6,297 bases of DNA, taken from the NCBI GenBank assembly GCA_024280675.1, contig JAJRPT010000188.1, forward strand, positions 1 through 6,297. Direction: 5' to 3'. Positions within the stretch are counted from its first letter, which is position 1; every line of letters starts with the position of its first letter. The stretch comes from Bacteroidota bacterium (GTDB lineage Bacteria; Bacteroidota; Ignavibacteria; Kapaibacteriales; UBA2268). The translations under genes were made by a program, and so were the position numbers. The notes beneath the pieces were generated by a model, which saw nothing but the letters and a program-made list of their open reading frames with translations, ran no database searches and was not told where the DNA came from. Positions 1 to 6,119 of this stretch are shown one piece after another.

Positions 1-1
1 C

Positions 2-1957
2 GACCGTGGGCTTGATGTGCTTAATTGTTCTTGGGGTGGGAACTCGCTTTATTCTCCAATCGAGCAGTCTGTCATCGATTATGCTGTTGCTCGAGATGTG
101 GTAATAATTGCAAGTTCAGGAAATATTGATGGCAATACGCCAAATGATTTAATCGGACCCAATTATTATCCTGCTGGGTATGACGGGGTGCTTTCGGTTA
201 TGTCTTCTGATCCAGAAGATTTTATTTACCAGAATGGATTCAAGGGCGATCACCATAGAATAATTGCACCTGGTCAGAAGAGTGTATCAACATCGGCTGG
301 ATCTTTGAGTTCATACCAGTCAAACTTAAATGGGACATCTTTTGCCAGTCCTATTGTGGCTGCCGCCGCAGCTCTTGCTCGTGGGCTACATCCTGATTTA
401 TCTGCCAATCAAATCATTGAGTTCATTCGCCAATGCACCGATGATATTTCTGGGCTGAATGCCGCTTATAAAGACTTAATTTCTGGTAGGCTGAATCTTG
501 AAAAAGTTGTTAGTGCCGATCCCATGAGCATGCCAGGGCTAAGGCTTTTGAGCAAGGAGATTTATTCAATGGATGGCAAGCTCAATCCAAAGCCCAACAA
601 AGGCGATACAATTAGAATCAGGGTTAAGTTGAAGAATTATTTAGCAGGCAGTGGCTTGCTCAAAATCTCAATGCGGACTGCATTTGAGTTCCAAACAAAT
701 ACAATTAGTGTAATTAGCCCTGCTCAGAATAATATTGAGATTGCCTCGGGCGAAGAAATTGTACCTGAAGATTTCCTAGTGAAGATAGAAAAGAGTGAGG
801 TGAATTTCCTTGTACTTAGGCTTGATATTGAGGGCGAAAACGGCTACAGAGATTTTATAAAGACGACAATAGTCCCGACATCTGAGGTGACTGATTTCGA
901 GAATGATTTTTATATAGTTTCAATGGGCGACGACGGTAAAATTGGTTTCAATGGGAATTACTTCGCAAATGGTAAAGGGGTTTATAGTAAGGAGTATGGT
1001 AATTTTTTGTTCGAGGGTGGATTGTTTGTTGCCTCATCTTCTCAGAACAAAATAGTCAGTGCAAATTATGGCAGTCAAGCAAATAATTGGACTGATTTCT
1101 CTTCGGTATCGGGTTATTATGAGGGCGAGATTGGTGTTTCTATTTTTGATGATTCAAAGGCTCAATCTCGACTTGGAGTAAAAATTACTGAACAGATATT
1201 TTTGGAGCAAGGAAAAGATTTTGTAAAGATAATTGCAAAATTGGAATCCGATGGCGGAATAATTTCCGAGCCTTCCTTGGGGTGGTATTTCGATTTTGAT
1301 ATGGCAAACATTAGTTTCGACTACCTAAGCAACAAGACCAAGGTTTCTTCAGAAGATTATTTTTTGGACAATAGTGGGATTGCCGCTCAAATGGCCTACA
1401 CACCAGATGAAAATCTTTGGCTTGGAGTAGCCCTTGCTTCTAAGGAAGCTGATGCTGTGGCTGTATCTTCTGGATTTTCTTCTAATTCTTCTATTACATC
1501 TTCATCTGATATAATAAATGCCTTGGAAAATAGCTCGCAAGACGATTCGGTAGGTGATATTGCGATATTGCTTGGAGTGAATTTCCAACAGAGCCTGGAG
1601 TCTGAGAAGGAGTGCAGTTTGTGCATTGCGACCGGTTCATCAGAATCCTTTGTTGTGGAAAGGCTAAAAGAGTGTCTTGATTACACGCCCGACAGTGTTT
1701 CAAATCCTGATAAAAATATAGATAACATTGTAAAAATTGCTTTGTTGAATAATCAATCTCTAAGTATTATTTCTTTGATTATGCAAAACCTTGAGCTAGG
1801 GATTTATGATGTGAGGGGCAGATTGTTATATTCTGAGAAAATTAAAAGTTTACTCGGAATAAAAAATATAGAATTATCTTTAGGGAATGGTACATATTTT
1901 GTAAATATCAAGAGTGAGACGGGAAATATTACGAAAAAAATAAATATTTTAAAATAA
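2..1957 (+). CDS. Subtilisin-like (S8) serine protease with T9SS type A sorting domain, 3' part only
   Basis: This is a secreted serine endopeptidase whose 5' end is cut by the window edge. The frame is open from base 2 (DRGLDVLNCSWGG), so the GTG at 17 is internal; 651 residues are visible. S8 hallmarks, numbered from that GTG, are the VLNCSWGG strand, the oxyanion-hole Asn in ASSGN (N36, codon 122-124), YYPAGYDGVLSV, and the catalytic Ser in NGTSFASP (S108, codon 338-340). The catalytic Asp and His must lie upstream. The catalytic domain ends near residue 165. A CARDB/Ig-like beta domain follows at about 175-290, then a beta-rich region of about 270 residues (295-565) that I cannot name, with a Ser-rich loop at 484-497. 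The last 75 residues or so (GIYDVRGRLLY, LSLGNGTYFVNI, TKKINILK) match a T9SS type A sorting domain. This predicts export through the outer membrane and surface attachment or release. Its substrate is unknown. It ends 81 bp before the channel gene and is probably a separate transcription unit. Confidence 0.93.
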   Translation, partial: DRGLDVLNCSWGGNSLYSPIEQSVIDYAVARDVVIIASSGNIDGNTPNDLIGPNYYPAGYDGVLSVMSSDPEDFIYQNGFKGDHHRIIAPGQKSVSTSAGSLSSYQSNLNGTSFASPIVAAAAALARGLHPDLSANQIIEFIRQCTDDISGLNAAYKDLISGRLNLEKVVSADPMSMPGLRLLSKEIYSMDGKLNPKPNKGDTIRIRVKLKNYLAGSGLLKISMRTAFEFQTNTISVISPAQNNIEIASGEEIVPEDFLVKIEKSEVNFLVLRLDIEGENGYRDFIKTTIVPTSEVTDFENDFYIVSMGDDGKIGFNGNYFANGKGVYSKEYGNFLFEGGLFVASSSQNKIVSANYGSQANNWTDFSSVSGYYEGEIGVSIFDDSKAQSRLGVKITEQIFLEQGKDFVKIIAKLESDGGIISEPSLGWYFDFDMANISFDYLSNKTKVSSEDYFLDNSGIAAQMAYTPDENLWLGVALASKEADAVAVSSGFSSNSSITSSSDIINALENSSQDDSVGDIAILLGVNFQQSLESEKECSLCIATGSSESFVVERLKECLDYTPDSVSNPDKNIDNIVKIALLNNQSLSIISLIMQNLELGIYDVRGRLLYSEKIKSLLGIKNIELSLGNGTYFVNIKSETGNITKKINILK

Positions 1958-2038
1958 TTTCACACTTCATTAATATAATTACAAATAAAAAAGTTATCTT
2001 TTGACATTATAAAATGTAAATAATATTTTGGTTTTCCT
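1958..2038 (+). promoter_or_regulatory. AT-rich intergenic spacer with candidate promoter for the channel-bcp-tatD operon
   Basis: The spacer has 14 G/C in 81 bases (about 17%). It holds a TTGACA at 2001-2006, identical to the -35 consensus, and TATTTT at 2024-2029 after a 17-bp gap. TATTTTGG at 2024-2031 also comes close to the Bacteroidetes -7 box TAnnTTTG. A short inverted repeat, ACATT-N4-AATGT (2004-2017), lies between the two elements and could bind a regulator. A start site about 6-7 bases past the -10 box would fall within a few bases of the ATG at 2039, giving a leaderless or near-leaderless mRNA; no Shine-Dalgarno sequence is seen. In DNA this AT-rich, chance matches are common. I see no GC-rich terminator hairpin for the upstream protease gene. 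Confidence 0.35.
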
Positions 2039-4093
2039 ATGATTGTACGCAAATCCACTCAATGGATAAAATATAAGTTCGACAACTTAATGTCCAAGAG
2101 CACTTTAGCACCTCTTTTGTTGCTTTTGGTGACTGTTTTCTTGCTTGTGTCTCTGACTGCAGTCCTGATGTACTACACATCTTCGGTGCCAATCAATGGA
2201 GAACCCGTAAATGGCATAAATTTTGGAGATGACGTTGGATTTTTCGACATTTTCTATATTATCATACTCAGGATGCTTGACCCTGGTGTGGTATCAGATG
2301 ATCCTCTCAACTGGCAATTTCTAGCATTCATGTTGTTTGCAACTGTTGGTGGTTTGTTCATGGTTTCTACATTGATTGCGATTGTAAACAGTTCAGTTAT
2401 TCGCAAGATAAGCGATTTGAGAAAGGGGAAATCATTTGTTGTCGAGCAAAATCATACAGTAATTTTGGGCTGGTCATTTCAGGTATTTCCAATTATTTCC
2501 GAACTCATTGTTGCAAATGAAAATCAAAAGAATATGTGCATTGCCATATTGGCACAAAAAGACAAAGTCGAGATGGAAGACGAGATAAAGATTCACGTAG
2601 GCAGAACAAACAATACCAAAGTTGTGTGCCGTACTGGCAATCCAATCGACATACACGATCTTGAGATTATTAACCCACACGAAGCACGCTCAATCATCAT
2701 CATAGCACCCGAGACAAAGGATCCTGATTCTTATGTGATAAAGACAATTTTGGCAATCACAAACAATCCCAACCGACCAGAGCCACCACACAAATACCAT
2801 ATTGTTGCCGAGGTCAGAGACCCTCGTAATGTGCCAATAGCCGAGATTGCTGGGCAAGATGAGGTTCAGCTTGTAATATTTGATTATCTCATATCCAGAA
2901 TCACGGCCCAAACCTGTCGCCAGCCAGGTCTTTCTGTAGTATTCACTGAGCTTTTAGATTTCTCAGGTGATGAGATATATTTCCAAGAGGAGGAAAACCT
3001 CATAGGTCGCACGTTCATAGAATCCATGTTTTCCTATGATACTTCAACCATCATTGGGATTCGCAAGAGCAGTGGTGAATTGCTTATGAAGCCTAAGTTT
3101 GATAAATTAATTGAAAAGGGCGACAAATTAATTGCCATATCAGAAGACGATGATACTATCACAACATCTGGTATTAATGAATTTGGGATAATCAACGATG
3201 CGATGAGAAGAAATGACAAGGAGTACGAAACCTTGCCCGAGACGACATTGATAATTGGTTGGAATAGGCGAGCCCCACTCATAATCAATGAACTTGACCA
3301 GTATGTTGTTGCTGGGTCAAAGATAACTATACTTGCCGAAGACAAAGATGCCGAAGACCAGCTAGCCTTCCATTGTGGAGATCTTGAGAATCAGTCGGTC
3401 AGATTCTGGTATGGTGACACGACCAACCGTAAAATACTAGACCAGCTCACGGTTGAGAATTATGATCATATTATCGTGCTTTCAATGACCGATACGGGCG
3501 AGGAATCTGATATTCAGGGAACTGACGCACGCACACTCAACACTTTGCTTCATCTCAGAGATATTTCCGACCGAAGTGGCAATGAGTTCTCCATAGTCTC
3601 AGAGATGCTCGACGATAGGAACCGCCAGTTGGCCGAGATAACACATACAGACGATTTCATAGTTTCTGTGAAGCTAGATTCACTTATGCTTTCTCAGGTT
3701 TCTGAGAACAAGGAACTTAAAACAATATTCGAGGGATTATTTTCTGCTGGTCCACCGTCAATCTACATTATGCCAGCCGAGAATTATGTCGAGCTTCACC
3801 GTGCTGTAAATTTCTACACAGTGATGGAATCGGCTCGTCAGCAGGATCAAATCCCGATTGGCTACAAGCTAAAAAATCCAGCTCAGAAGACCAAAGAAGA
3901 GTTTGTTCTAGCCCATGGGGTGGTGGTAAATCCTAAGAAATCAAATCAAATATTCTTCTCCGAGGGCGACAAAATTATTGTGCTTTCCGACGAAGACATT
4001 AGCACGTGGAATATATTTAGTAAGAAAAATCAAAAACGTAATAAATATAAAGATAAGAATTATGGTATTAGAAAATGGAATAAAAGCACCTGA
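2039..4093 (+). CDS. CASTOR/POLLUX (DMI1)-family ion channel with two RCK/TrkA-N units
   Basis: This is a 684-residue inner-membrane cation channel. Two hydrophobic helices, at about residues 24-47 and 93-117, flank a re-entrant pore segment (FFDIFYIIILRMLDPG, 68-83). A large cytoplasmic part follows. The stretch SDLRKGKS (125-132) then NHTVILGWS (138-146) closely matches the linker and first RCK strand of plant CASTOR, as I recall that sequence. A second RCK opens with TTLIIGWN (402-409). Each RCK carries Rossmann-like strands and a TrkA-C-like lobe (about 300-370 and 560-670). The pore reads LDPG instead of the TVGYG of potassium channels, and aligns with ADSGN of CASTOR. Plant relatives conduct Ca2+/K+ at the nuclear envelope; the role of bacterial members is unsettled, so ion selectivity here is unknown. 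The final 30 residues or so form a Lys/Asn-rich tail, and its last codons overlap bcp by 32 bp. The start is the first ATG after the spacer and gives a basic N-terminus before TM1. Confidence 0.9.
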   Translation: MIVRKSTQWIKYKFDNLMSKSTLAPLLLLLVTVFLLVSLTAVLMYYTSSVPINGEPVNGINFGDDVGFFDIFYIIILRMLDPGVVSDDPLNWQFLAFMLFATVGGLFMVSTLIAIVNSSVIRKISDLRKGKSFVVEQNHTVILGWSFQVFPIISELIVANENQKNMCIAILAQKDKVEMEDEIKIHVGRTNNTKVVCRTGNPIDIHDLEIINPHEARSIIIIAPETKDPDSYVIKTILAITNNPNRPEPPHKYHIVAEVRDPRNVPIAEIAGQDEVQLVIFDYLISRITAQTCRQPGLSVVFTELLDFSGDEIYFQEEENLIGRTFIESMFSYDTSTIIGIRKSSGELLMKPKFDKLIEKGDKLIAISEDDDTITTSGINEFGIINDAMRRNDKEYETLPETTLIIGWNRRAPLIINELDQYVVAGSKITILAEDKDAEDQLAFHCGDLENQSVRFWYGDTTNRKILDQLTVENYDHIIVLSMTDTGEESDIQGTDARTLNTLLHLRDISDRSGNEFSIVSEMLDDRNRQLAEITHTDDFIVSVKLDSLMLSQVSENKELKTIFEGLFSAGPPSIYIMPAENYVELHRAVNFYTVMESARQQDQIPIGYKLKNPAQKTKEEFVLAHGVVVNPKKSNQIFFSEGDKIIVLSDEDISTWNIFSKKNQKRNKYKDKNYGIRKWNKST

Positions 4094-4517
4094 TTTTAGT
4101 GCAAAAATTGATGGGGGCGAAGAACTTAGCTTGAATGATTTCAAGGGAAGGAAATTGATTTTATATTTTTACCCAAAGGACCAAACTCCGGGTTGCACTA
4201 CCCAGGCTTGTGATTTTCGTGATAATATGGAGAGGATTACATTTTCGGGAGCGGTGGTCATTGGAGTTAGTCCAGATTCGCTTGCCTCTCACGACAAATT
4301 TGTAGCAAAACAGAATTTAAATTTCCATCTCCTCAGCGACCCAGACAAAAGTGTTTGCCAATCTTATGGAGTTTGGGGCGAGAAATCAATGTACGGCAGA
4401 AAATACATGGGTGTATTCCGCACAACTTACTTAATTGACGAGGCTGGTGTCATCATCAAATCTTGGGCAAAGGTGAGGGTTAAAGGTCATGTCGAAGAGG
4501 TGATGGCTAGCCTATGA
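4062..4517 (+). CDS. bcp: Thiol peroxidase Bcp/PrxQ (peroxiredoxin)
   Basis: This cytoplasmic peroxiredoxin of 151 residues reduces H2O2 and organic hydroperoxides, normally recycled by thioredoxin. The motif DQTPGCTTQAC places the peroxidatic Cys at 45 and a second Cys at 50, the same numbering as E. coli Bcp (156 residues). A further Cys at 99 (SVCQSYGVWGEKS) also matches the E. coli position, and R120 in FRTTYLID is the expected conserved Arg region. The C45-C50 pair predicts the intramolecular-disulfide (atypical 2-Cys) PrxQ mechanism. I chose the ATG at 4062 because the protein then begins MVLENGIKAPDF like its homologues; a TTG at 3978 in the same frame would add 28 Lys/Ile-rich residues lying inside the channel gene. 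The gene overlaps the channel gene by 32 bp in another frame, and its TGA overlaps the next ATG (ATGA, 4514-4517), which points to translational coupling in one operon. No convincing Shine-Dalgarno precedes it. Confidence 0.96.
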   Translation: MVLENGIKAPDFSAKIDGGEELSLNDFKGRKLILYFYPKDQTPGCTTQACDFRDNMERITFSGAVVIGVSPDSLASHDKFVAKQNLNFHLLSDPDKSVCQSYGVWGEKSMYGRKYMGVFRTTYLIDEAGVIIKSWAKVRVKGHVEEVMASL

Positions 4518-6082
4518 TAGACACGCACGCCCACATCAATACTGATAGATTTTCCTCCGACAGAGAAGAGGTGATCCAAAGAGCTAAAGAATCTGGAGTC
4601 GAGCATATCATCATCCCTGGGATTGAACCTAAAGAGTTTGAGGGAATATTGCAACTTGTTTCTAGCCATGAAATGCTTTCATGTGGCATTGGCATTCACC
4701 CTCACAATGTTTCCGATATTGGTCAAGGTGAATTAGATTTAGTGGAGAAATTAAGTTTTGAGAAGAAAGTAGTTGCAATAGGCGAGTGTGGGATTGATTA
4801 TCATTATGATTTTGCCCCCAAGGATAAGCAAAAAGAAATGTTTGATTCCCAGATTAACATTGCTAAAAGAAGAGGCTTGCCGGTCATAGTCCACAACCGA
4901 GAGGCGGACAAAGATGTCTTAGACATTGTCGGTATTAACCAAGACGGAAATTTAAGCGGAGTATTCCATTGTTTTTCGTCTGATTTGGAAACTCTGAAAA
5001 AAACACTTGATCTTGGCTTTCTTGTATCTTTTACTGGCAATATTACGTTTAAGAAGTCCGTACTATCTGAGCTTGTCGCCCTCATTCCTTTGGAGCATTT
5101 GATGATTGAGACCGACTCTCCTTATATGAGTCCAGTTCCAAAGCGTGGGAAGAGGAATGAGCCATCTTTTGTTAGATTTGTAGCGGAGAAAATTGCTGAG
5201 ATAAAAAACATTCCATTGGAGAGGGTAATAGAGATGACAAGCGAAAATGCAAGAAAATTATTTAAACTTGGGACACTGTTAATGTTTTTGGGTGTATTTC
5301 TTTTGAACATTAACGCAAGCATGTCCCAGTCGGTCCAAGAGGAAGAAGAGTATTATTACGAAGATGATGACAAATACTATGACGACGATGAATATTACGA
5401 GGATTCTCTTTTGGTGGTGAAGAAGCTGTACCCTAGGCTGTTTGGTTTTGGAATTTTTGCTGGCTCCAACACTATCATAGAGCGAAGGTACCGGCCCCAA
5501 GGCGTGCAGGCATTCACACACGATCCACAAGTTGCTTATGGCGGTGAAATAAGTGTATTTCTGTTTGATTACATGAATTTAAGAACTACATTTTTCTACT
5601 CAGAGAACGACAAACCGGTACGTGATGCCCAGTCATTGCTTGATAACATAGAAGATTTTAAAGTTGAGTTTCCTTTGGTAAATGAGCATTTTATTTACGA
5701 TGCCGTGGTATCAATCACACCCAATCCTGATTCACGGGTGAACTTTTTTCTAACTCTTGGCATGAGTTACCATCTGAATAAACTTTCGGTCGAAGACAAG
5801 ACCGATGATTTAATAGAGAATGATGGGATTCTCAAATTCACTCAAAATGAATTAACACAGTTTGGCATCGCATACGGGCTTGGTGTGATGGGAAATATTT
5901 ATTTTGACAATATTGGCACTTTAAGTATGATAGGAGAAGTTCGGTTTAATAATGAGTTAAGTCGTTACCAAGCAGAAATACACGAAGGAGTTGTCGATGG
6001 GAAAAATATAGTTTCCACCCTTGACATTTCAAACATTTATTCAACGGTTAGGTTTGGGATTTTATTCTATCCTGAATTTTAA
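4514..6082 (+). CDS. tatD: TatD-family metal-dependent hydrolase fused in frame to an outer-membrane beta-barrel protein
   Basis: A single frame of 522 residues holds two unrelated proteins. Residues 1-252 are a complete TatD hydrolase, a metal-dependent TIM-barrel DNase family. The metal/catalytic set is visible: H5 and H7 (DTHAH), E91 (GECGID), H127 (VIVHNRE), H152 (VFHCFS) and D201 (ETDSPY). The domain ends at ENARKLFKL, where most TatD proteins (about 255-265 residues) stop. With no stop codon the frame continues into a hydrophobic stretch GTLLMFLGVFLLNI (253-266), a likely cleavage region NASMSQS, an acidic-Tyr tract (276-297) and about 225 residues of alternating beta strands ending in Phe (ILFYPEF), the usual barrel C-terminus. 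TatD acts in the cytoplasm while the barrel belongs in the outer membrane, so a stable single polypeptide would be odd. The alternatives are an internal start at 5234, processing by signal peptidase, or a one-base indel near 5270-5272. The start ATG overlaps the bcp stop by 4 bp. The family calls are firm; the fusion is uncertain. Confidence 0.85.
   Translation: MIDTHAHINTDRFSSDREEVIQRAKESGVEHIIIPGIEPKEFEGILQLVSSHEMLSCGIGIHPHNVSDIGQGELDLVEKLSFEKKVVAIGECGIDYHYDFAPKDKQKEMFDSQINIAKRRGLPVIVHNREADKDVLDIVGINQDGNLSGVFHCFSSDLETLKKTLDLGFLVSFTGNITFKKSVLSELVALIPLEHLMIETDSPYMSPVPKRGKRNEPSFVRFVAEKIAEIKNIPLERVIEMTSENARKLFKLGTLLMFLGVFLLNINASMSQSVQEEEEYYYEDDDKYYDDDEYYEDSLLVVKKLYPRLFGFGIFAGSNTIIERRYRPQGVQAFTHDPQVAYGGEISVFLFDYMNLRTTFFYSENDKPVRDAQSLLDNIEDFKVEFPLVNEHFIYDAVVSITPNPDSRVNFFLTLGMSYHLNKLSVEDKTDDLIENDGILKFTQNELTQFGIAYGLGVMGNIYFDNIGTLSMIGEVRFNNELSRYQAEIHEGVVDGKNIVSTLDISNIYSTVRFGILFYPEF
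5218..5225 (+). promoter_or_regulatory. Shine-Dalgarno-like sequence inside tatD, upstream of the internal ATG at 5234
   Basis: GGAGAGGG ends 8 bases before the ATG at 5234, a good spacing for ribosome binding. It is made by the codons for Leu-Glu-Arg in the TatD region, so it may be coincidental. The lineage generally does not rely on Shine-Dalgarno pairing, which makes the match notable but weak evidence. Confidence 0.25.
5234..6082 (+). other. Possible separate reading: outer-membrane beta-barrel protein starting inside the TatD frame
   Basis: If the barrel is made on its own, the ATG at 5234 (Met241 of the long frame) gives 282 residues with a classic signal peptide. The n-region MTSENARKLFKL carries three basic residues, the hydrophobic core is GTLLMFLGVFLLNI, and cleavage could occur near SMS/Q. 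The next in-frame ATG (5282) would give an uncharged leader of only about 15 residues, which is a poor signal. GGAGAGGG at 5218-5225 lies 8 bases before the 5234 ATG. The mature part would be about 250 residues: an Asp/Glu/Tyr tract, then roughly eight amphipathic strands (for example FGFGIFAGSN, GGEISVFLF, VNFFLTLGMSYHL, FGIAYGLGVMGNIYF, TVRFGILFYPEF), a size typical of OmpA/OmpX-like or OMP_b-brl barrels. Its function is not recognisable. It is listed as an alternative product of the same frame, not an additional locus. Confidence 0.5.
5339..5404 (+). repeat. Glu/Asp/Tyr low-complexity tract at the head of the barrel domain
   Basis: Twenty-two consecutive residues (276-297 of the long frame) consist of 7 Glu, 7 Asp, 7 Tyr and 1 Lys, with net charge about -13. 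The unit DDD(K/E)YY occurs twice in succession, encoded by GAT/GAC, AAA/GAA and TAT/TAC codons that differ between copies, so the amino acids are kept rather than the bases. It sits just after the predicted signal cleavage region and would face the periplasm (or the surface) ahead of the first strand. It may be a cation-binding or electrostatic linker; no function can be assigned. Confidence 0.75.
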
Positions 6083-6099
6083 GCTACATTGTGGCTTTT
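6081..6099 (+). terminator. Weak hairpin after the barrel stop codon, possible terminator or attenuator
   Basis: AAGCTAC (6081-6087) pairs with GTGGCTT (6091-6097), giving 7 bp including one G-U pair around a 3-base loop, with two further T's and then AAC. It begins within the TAA stop of the long frame (6080-6082). The stem is short and the T-run is only four bases, two of them inside the stem, so it would terminate poorly. The next gene starts 37 bp after the stop and could be partly co-transcribed. Confidence 0.3.
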
Positions 6100-6119
6100 A
6101 ACAGCACAGATTCTTTTTT

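Noticed and set aside
17..19. GTG as the start of the protease gene
   Set aside because: The frame is open to the window edge and the upstream residues (RGLD) fit the S8 strand leading into VLNCSWG, so the gene simply enters from the left.
1945..1956. 12-bp palindrome TATTTTAAAATA at the end of the protease gene as a terminator
   Set aside because: It contains only A/T, has no loop and no separate T-run, and is expected by chance in such AT-rich DNA.
3034..3345. 103-codon reverse-strand frame inside the channel gene
   Set aside because: It lies entirely within a strongly supported gene, has no recognisable domain, and looks like an antisense shadow. The same applies to the reverse-strand frames at 1396-1703, 2474-2911, 3941-4144, 4487-4695, 4804-5085, 5122-5322 and 5279-5530.
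3978..4061. TTG start extending Bcp by 28 residues
   Set aside because: The extension is Lys/Ile-rich, lies inside the channel gene, and is absent from the Bcp family; the ATG at 4062 gives the canonical N-terminus and Cys numbering.
5261..5267. TTTAAAC slippery heptamer at the TatD/barrel junction, suggesting programmed -1 frameshifting
   Set aside because: In the TatD frame the codons here are TTT AAA CTT, not T TTA AAC. A -1 slip would have to come from a frame that does not encode TatD, and the barrel is already in the TatD frame.
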